NCBI GenBank assembly: GCA_034401795.1
Contig: CM067360.1
Span: forward strand, 117,943,572-118,007,571
Direction: 5' to 3'
Length of the DNA stretch: 64,000 nucleotides
From: Chaetoderma sp. LZ-2023a
Taxonomy: Eukaryota > Mollusca > Caudofoveata > Chaetodermatida > Chaetodermatidae
Position numbers and translations under genes: made by a program
Notes under the pieces: model-generated
Database searches by the model: none
What the model was told of the DNA's origin: nothing
What the model saw: only the letters and a program-made list of their open reading frames with translations
Shown here: in pieces, positions 60,746 to 64,000 of the stretch
How positions within the stretch are numbered: position 1 is the stretch's first letter
Layout: each line of letters starts with the position of its first letter

Positions 60746-61308
60746 TTAGCTCCTCCATATCAACCCGCCCGCTGGAGCTTTGAGGTATTGCTGTCGCATT
60801 TTAGGTTTCTCCGTGGGGTACAGGGCTTGGACCTTCGATATATGGTGGTACTCTGCATCGGTGACATGGCCATCCTCGAGAGCTTTGCTGACAGACTCGT
60901 CGATAGTCCGTAGCATACTCTGTGCCAGTGCAACATACTTAGCATGCTTCTCCAGCATCCTTGTGATCTGCCACTTCCCCACCCCCAAGCCCGTGGCCAA
61001 GACAGTGGTGGCTAGTGTCACGCCACGCAGCGGGATGGCGACGAGGGCACCACCCCTGTAGCGAGAGTGGCCAGAGCTGCCACACCAGCACTGGCTCCAA
61101 TCACACCTGCAGCAGTGGTTGTAGGCGCGAGGACGTTGTATGCCATCTTATATTGCCTGCACGTTCTGCTGTACTTTTCTGCCTCACGGACGAGATTCTG
61201 CCTGATGATATCTTTCTGCTGGAGTCGCCAGCCATGGATGGTACCGCCCTCGTCAGCAGTCAGGGAGGGGTATATTTCTGGTTGCTTCCGCCCCTCTGAT
61301 TTTGGCAG
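60746..61308 (-). pseudogene. Maverick-type hydrophobic protein with helical C-terminus
   Basis: Coding signal starts at about 61,308 with QKDIIRQNL and EAEKYSR tracts, passes a hydrophobic middle (TTTAAGVIGASAG, LATLATGVV) and shifts frame near 61,050. It continues through TVLATGLGVG into a charged helix (KHAKYVALAQSMLRTI, VSKALEDGHVTDAEYH). The hydrophobic middle followed by 'LAxxxLxxIxxxxSKALxDGxIxDxE' matches a conserved uncharacterised family I recall from cnidarian Mavericks. At the expected start there is CTG instead of ATG, 2 bases behind the module, so the start codon is probably mutated. Function unknown; likely membrane-interacting. Confidence 0.65.
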
Positions 61309-61310
61309 AG

Positions 61311-61329
61311 TATATATGGAGGCTTAAAC
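61311..61329 (-). promoter_or_regulatory. Promoter module
   Basis: Minus strand GTTTAAG-cctcca-TATATA. The TAA in GTTTAAG is the frame-consistent stop of the upstream gene (61,324-61,326). Confidence 0.7.
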
Positions 61330-62159
61330 AGGCATCACCTGCAGAATCTGCTCAAGAGTCATAGATGGGTTCATTTTGGAGAGCCTGGTGAACCGTACCT
61401 GCTTGCGAGTGTTGAGCTAGACGTCTCTTAGACAGCGGTCATCCAACACTATGCCGGGTGCCAGTAGCTTTCTGAAACGTGACGTCTGGAACTTCACCTT
61501 ATCACCAAGATAGTAGGTCCGCCGCTGGATGGCTTTCTTGGTTTTACACTTCTGCGCCATCTCCTCTTCCCACTGTATGACCTCTGGCTCATCCTCGTCT
61601 GAGAAGACACCTGGGTCATCGTCGTATGTGAAGACATCCGGCTCAACGCCCTCTGTCAAGACGCCTGCGTCCCGCGTACTCTTCTTCAGGAGGTCCTGCC
61701 AGCATTTGGAAGCTTCACTGTTTCTTCGCCTACTTCCAATGCTCACGTTCTGTTGACACCAGCTCTCCCGCTGTAGCCGCTTTCCTTCTTGTTGCAGTGT
61801 GAGCATCTGTTCGTTTTGTGCAAGGGTCATGATGGGGCAACCCTCTTTCATATATGTTAATGAAGGGACTGTCAAACAGGTGATTTACAGGTGTGAACAG
61901 GCTAGGATTGATAGCTTTGCATAGGTTGCTGTTGGCAGCTGGGAGATACTCTATCATGACCTGGCCGACTTCTACCAGTGAGCTGCTGTGTGCACTGCCC
62001 AGAGGTTGATGTAGCAACATTGGCGTGTATGTTTGTTGTGCCCTGCTGGGGCACCTCGAAGAGGACCCATTCTACATAGTACTGTACCACCCGTCTCTCC
62101 TCTAGAGAGGGTGAGATTACGTTCTCACCACCGGAGAGCAGCAGTTGGACAATCGGCAT
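61324..62159 (-). pseudogene. Unknown protein with acidic middle, three frame segments
   Basis: ATG at 62,159. The coding signal moves through three frames (shifts near 62,010 and 61,880) and meets a TAG at 61,417 that can derive from CAG. It ends at TAA 61,324, for about 278 codons. The first part is beta-rich (IVQLLLSGGENVI, RRVVQYYVEWVLFEV). The middle is acidic (DVFTYDDDPGVFSDEDEPEV) and the end is basic. No membrane segment. A virion role is possible but unsupported by any motif. Confidence 0.6.
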
Positions 62160-62161
62160 GG

Positions 62162-62191
62162 TTATATGTCTTGTTTAAACCCCTCTTATAG
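62162..62191. promoter_or_regulatory. Bidirectional promoter module around GTTTAAAC
   Basis: The palindrome GTTTAAAC (62,173-62,180) serves both sides. Plus strand: GTTTAAAC-ccctct-TATAG, with ATG codons at 62,193 and 62,198. Minus strand: GTTTAAAC-aagaca-TATAA-cc-ATG (62,159). Confidence 0.75.
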
Positions 62192-62197
62192 CATGCT

Positions 62198-63094
62198 ATG
62201 GAACCCATATTTGCTCACTCGACTGGTCTTGCCGATCTGGCAGATGTGTATGCAGTTGATGCAGCCAAGGTAGAAGAGAGCGATGGCAAGTCATTCGCCC
62301 TACAGTACAAAGCAAGCTCAAAGGCATTCTACCTCCACTCCATTGGTGGTGACGCGGTGGAGCTGCTCACAGACCTCAAGGAGCGCCTTGTTCGCAACAA
62401 AGATGGCCACAAGAGTGTGTTTCGGTACGATTTCCTGAAGAGGAAGTACATCCTCGAGCCGTTGATTGAGCTCTCGGAAACAGAGGTGACAGACATCAAC
62501 ACCCTAAATAGCGACCTCAGCTTTCATCTGATCAAACCATATTCGAACGGTGCCCCGCCGACGGGCCCATGCTGGCCTGCTATTGACCCTGGCAAAAAAC
62601 CTGTAGTTCATATTTGAGTAGAATGAAGTGTGGTACCGCGCTGGACCTGGCGGTGACTGGCAAACATGGTTGCCTCTATATAGGCTTCCCGCAGTCATTG
62701 ACATAGAGGTTACTCCCCTCTCCACTGTTGTGAAAAAGGATGGGACAGTTCGAAAGCTCTACAATCGGGGATCATCCTTCCTCACCTGCATAGGTGAAGG
62801 TGTCTCTCTGACGAGGGTGGGTCACCGGATCGGGGTTATAGGTGGAAAGCTTATGCTGCGTCGTCCATTCAATGGATAAGAAGAAGCCGTTAACCTCCAG
62901 GAGGGCATCTTACAGGTAGATGGTGTGTCACATGTCACACAATTCAAGGGTGCTGTTAACCTGCTTCAGCGAGTCGAACTCACTAGCCCACACACGACTC
63001 ATATAATCCTAGAGCTACGTTTCTTAGCCGGCGGCAAAGTGAAGCAGCTAGCCCCTGCGCCTGAGGAGATTAAGATCACTATCGAACCGGATTG
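62198..63094 (+). pseudogene. Unknown protein, frameshift plus in-frame stop
   Basis: The first 139 codons are open to 62,617. The coding signal resumes one frame over by 62,628 and runs on through a TAA (62,877-62,879, possibly from CAA) to a TGA at 63,092, about 298 codons in all. Alternatively two adjacent genes. The first part is mixed charged (AKVEESDGKSFALQYK, DLKERLVRNKDGH). The second has beta-type stretches (RIGVIGGKLML, TTHIILELRFLAGG). No signal peptide or membrane segment. No family recognised. Confidence 0.55.
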
Positions 63095-63144
63095 AGCAGG
63101 GCTTGATCTGGCACAGATATTTCTCTAGGGGTTCACTCTGTTCA

Positions 63145-63164
63145 GTTTAACTCTTCATATATAG
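63145..63164 (+). promoter_or_regulatory. Promoter module
   Basis: GTTTAAC-tcttca-TATATAG-cc-ATG (63,167): the clearest single example of the module. Confidence 0.8.
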
Positions 63165-63166
63165 CC

Positions 63167-63688
63167 ATGATTCTCATCATACTGCTCGTGCTGGCGTCTA
63201 CAGCTGTGACACAGGGCGCTGAGACTGCCATGGTATTGGATACTAAGTGGGCCCATTTCCGGGATGCCCCCAGTACAATCATTGGGTCGACCCCTTGCGG
63301 AGAAGCATTTACGCCCGCTTTCACCCACGTGAAGAGATCGAGTCTGTCTGCCACGTCTATGGTGTGGAGAGGGTAGGACGTGGTGGTCTGCTGGAGACAC
63401 ATGCTCAGCACCAGATTCTCTGCATAACACGTGAACATGCCAGAGTCTGCCGTGGCGCAAATGCTAAGCACTTTAGCATCCTGCCAGGTGGGCGTTGTCA
63501 AGGTAGATGGAAGACACTATGTGTGGTCCCACCATGCCGATGCGACTCTGACAGAGACGACGTGTTTGTTTGAGCCTACACAGAGGCAGGCCACTGGCCG
63601 GTATCTTGAGGAGGTTCTCCTTGACATGTGGCGTCCGGGAGAACACCATCTAGAGGCATACACCACTCACGATCACATGTCTCAATAA
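63167..63688 (+). pseudogene. Secreted or membrane-targeted protein next to the right TIR
   Basis: The N-terminus is a textbook signal peptide (MILIILLVLASTAVTQGAE). After about 25-40 residues the coding signal moves to the next frame (EIESVCHVYGVERV, HAQHQILCITREHARVC). It then returns to the first frame (CQVGVVKVDGRHYVW) and ends with TAA at 63,686, inside the terminal repeat. Two compensating frameshifts, about 173 codons. Several cysteines suggest a disulfide-stabilised ectodomain. No membrane anchor at the C-terminus. Role unknown. Confidence 0.6.
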
Positions 63689-63788
63689 CTTATGCCCCAG
63701 GGATTGAGAGGGCGGTGGAGGCCACGGATCGCCGAACGGCGGCCAGTTGAGGGAGGTGGTATCATTTTAATCCCGACCCTACTACTTG
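63681..63788 (-). repeat. Right terminal inverted repeat (108 bp)
   Basis: ctcaataacttatgccccag ... gaccctactacttg, the inverted copy of 49,565-49,672 (102 of 108 positions match). Confidence 0.9.
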
Positions 63789-64000
63789 ACTCCCACATCT
63801 GATAAACGGAAAACTGCGAGATCTAACCAGCATATCCGTCGGGCCGATTCGTACGTCGTGCATAGACAGGTTTCAGATAATGAGGAACAACGAAGACACA
63901 ACGTCGCTACGATATACGGTCTATTTGTCCCATGTTCAATGTCCTGTAGCTCGTATAGGCCAATTTAATTTTGCAGCTTATATCTGCTTATATTGCATAG
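63789..64000. other. Right flank, nothing recognised
   Basis: AT-richer host sequence; short chance frames only. Confidence 0.4.

Larger units (their letters stand above)
49565..63788. mobile_element. Decayed Maverick/Polinton (adintovirus-like) element
   Basis: A 14,224 bp unit bounded by 108 bp inverted repeats. Inside are the hallmark genes of this virus-like transposon class: protein-primed DNA polymerase B (N-terminal part), packaging ATPase and hexon-type major capsid protein, plus about a dozen small genes with a shared promoter module. Intact relatives replicate by protein priming, package their DNA into capsids and insert with a retroviral-type integrase. Here the polymerase catalytic half, integrase and protease cannot be seen. 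Most genes carry in-frame stops or frameshifts, so it is a fossil. Its base composition is visibly GC-richer than the flanks. I could not find a clean 6 bp target-site duplication: tgaca|AGTAG on the left and CTACT|tgact on the right share only tgac. Confidence 0.9.

Noticed and set aside
49555-63794. Clean target-site duplication at the Maverick borders
   Set aside because: tgaca and tgact share four bases in place, but no 5-6 bp match exists; the ends may be slightly trimmed or mutated.

Overview
This is nuclear DNA from an animal, most likely a marine invertebrate. I lean towards a mollusc or another lophotrochozoan, but only weakly: the guess rests on the style of the repeats, since I recognise no host gene. 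There are no bacterial operons or ribosome binding sites. Instead the window holds trinucleotide microsatellites, retrotransposon wrecks, hairpin MITEs and one virus-like giant transposon.

Positions 1-45,000 are AT-rich, gene-poor repeat landscape. The dominant component is a hairpin MITE family, with about 23 full or partial copies in both orientations. One end is GC-box-like, the middle is a long hairpin, and the other end carries TGACGTCA (CRE-type) octamers. Inside this background lie a Penelope-like retroelement with a GIY-YIG endonuclease (about 9,960-11,158, minus strand, sitting between two GGT-rich microsatellites), a broken non-LTR retrotransposon (11,816-13,826, minus), two smaller LINE remnants (8,105-8,340 and 24,400-25,090), and two copies of a 236-244 bp retroposon with target-site duplications (7,460 and 36,598). 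There is also an 879 bp tandem duplication (25,925-27,898), a huge microsatellite block (23,555-24,262) and an alternating purine-pyrimidine tract (40,264-40,456). Positions 45,000-49,560 hold no gene I recognise.

Positions 49,565-63,788 are one decayed Maverick/Polinton (adintovirus-like) element of 14.2 kb, bounded by a 108 bp inverted repeat with 6 mismatches between the arms. It is visibly GC-richer than its surroundings. I resolve about 16 genes. Recognisable ones are the N-terminal part of a protein-primed family B DNA polymerase (SAP-like start, zinc finger, Vsr-like nuclease, Exo I motif, then truncated), an A32/FtsK-HerA-type packaging ATPase, a hexon-like major capsid protein, and a Maverick-type hydrophobic protein. 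The rest are small membrane, acidic or unknown proteins. I cannot see the catalytic half of the polymerase, an integrase or an adenain-like protease. Most genes carry one or two in-frame stops or a frameshift.

The most interesting signal is a shared control module directly in front of nearly every start codon of this element: GTTTAA(G/A/C), then about 6-8 bases, then TATAG, then 0-6 bases and ATG. In several places the stop codon of the upstream gene lies inside the module of the next gene. This looks like a compact viral transcription programme that is still readable in the fossil. The left arm of the element (about 49,673-51,790) has lost its genes and instead carries a tRNA-derived SINE and a tandem array with tRNA-Ser-like pol III boxes.
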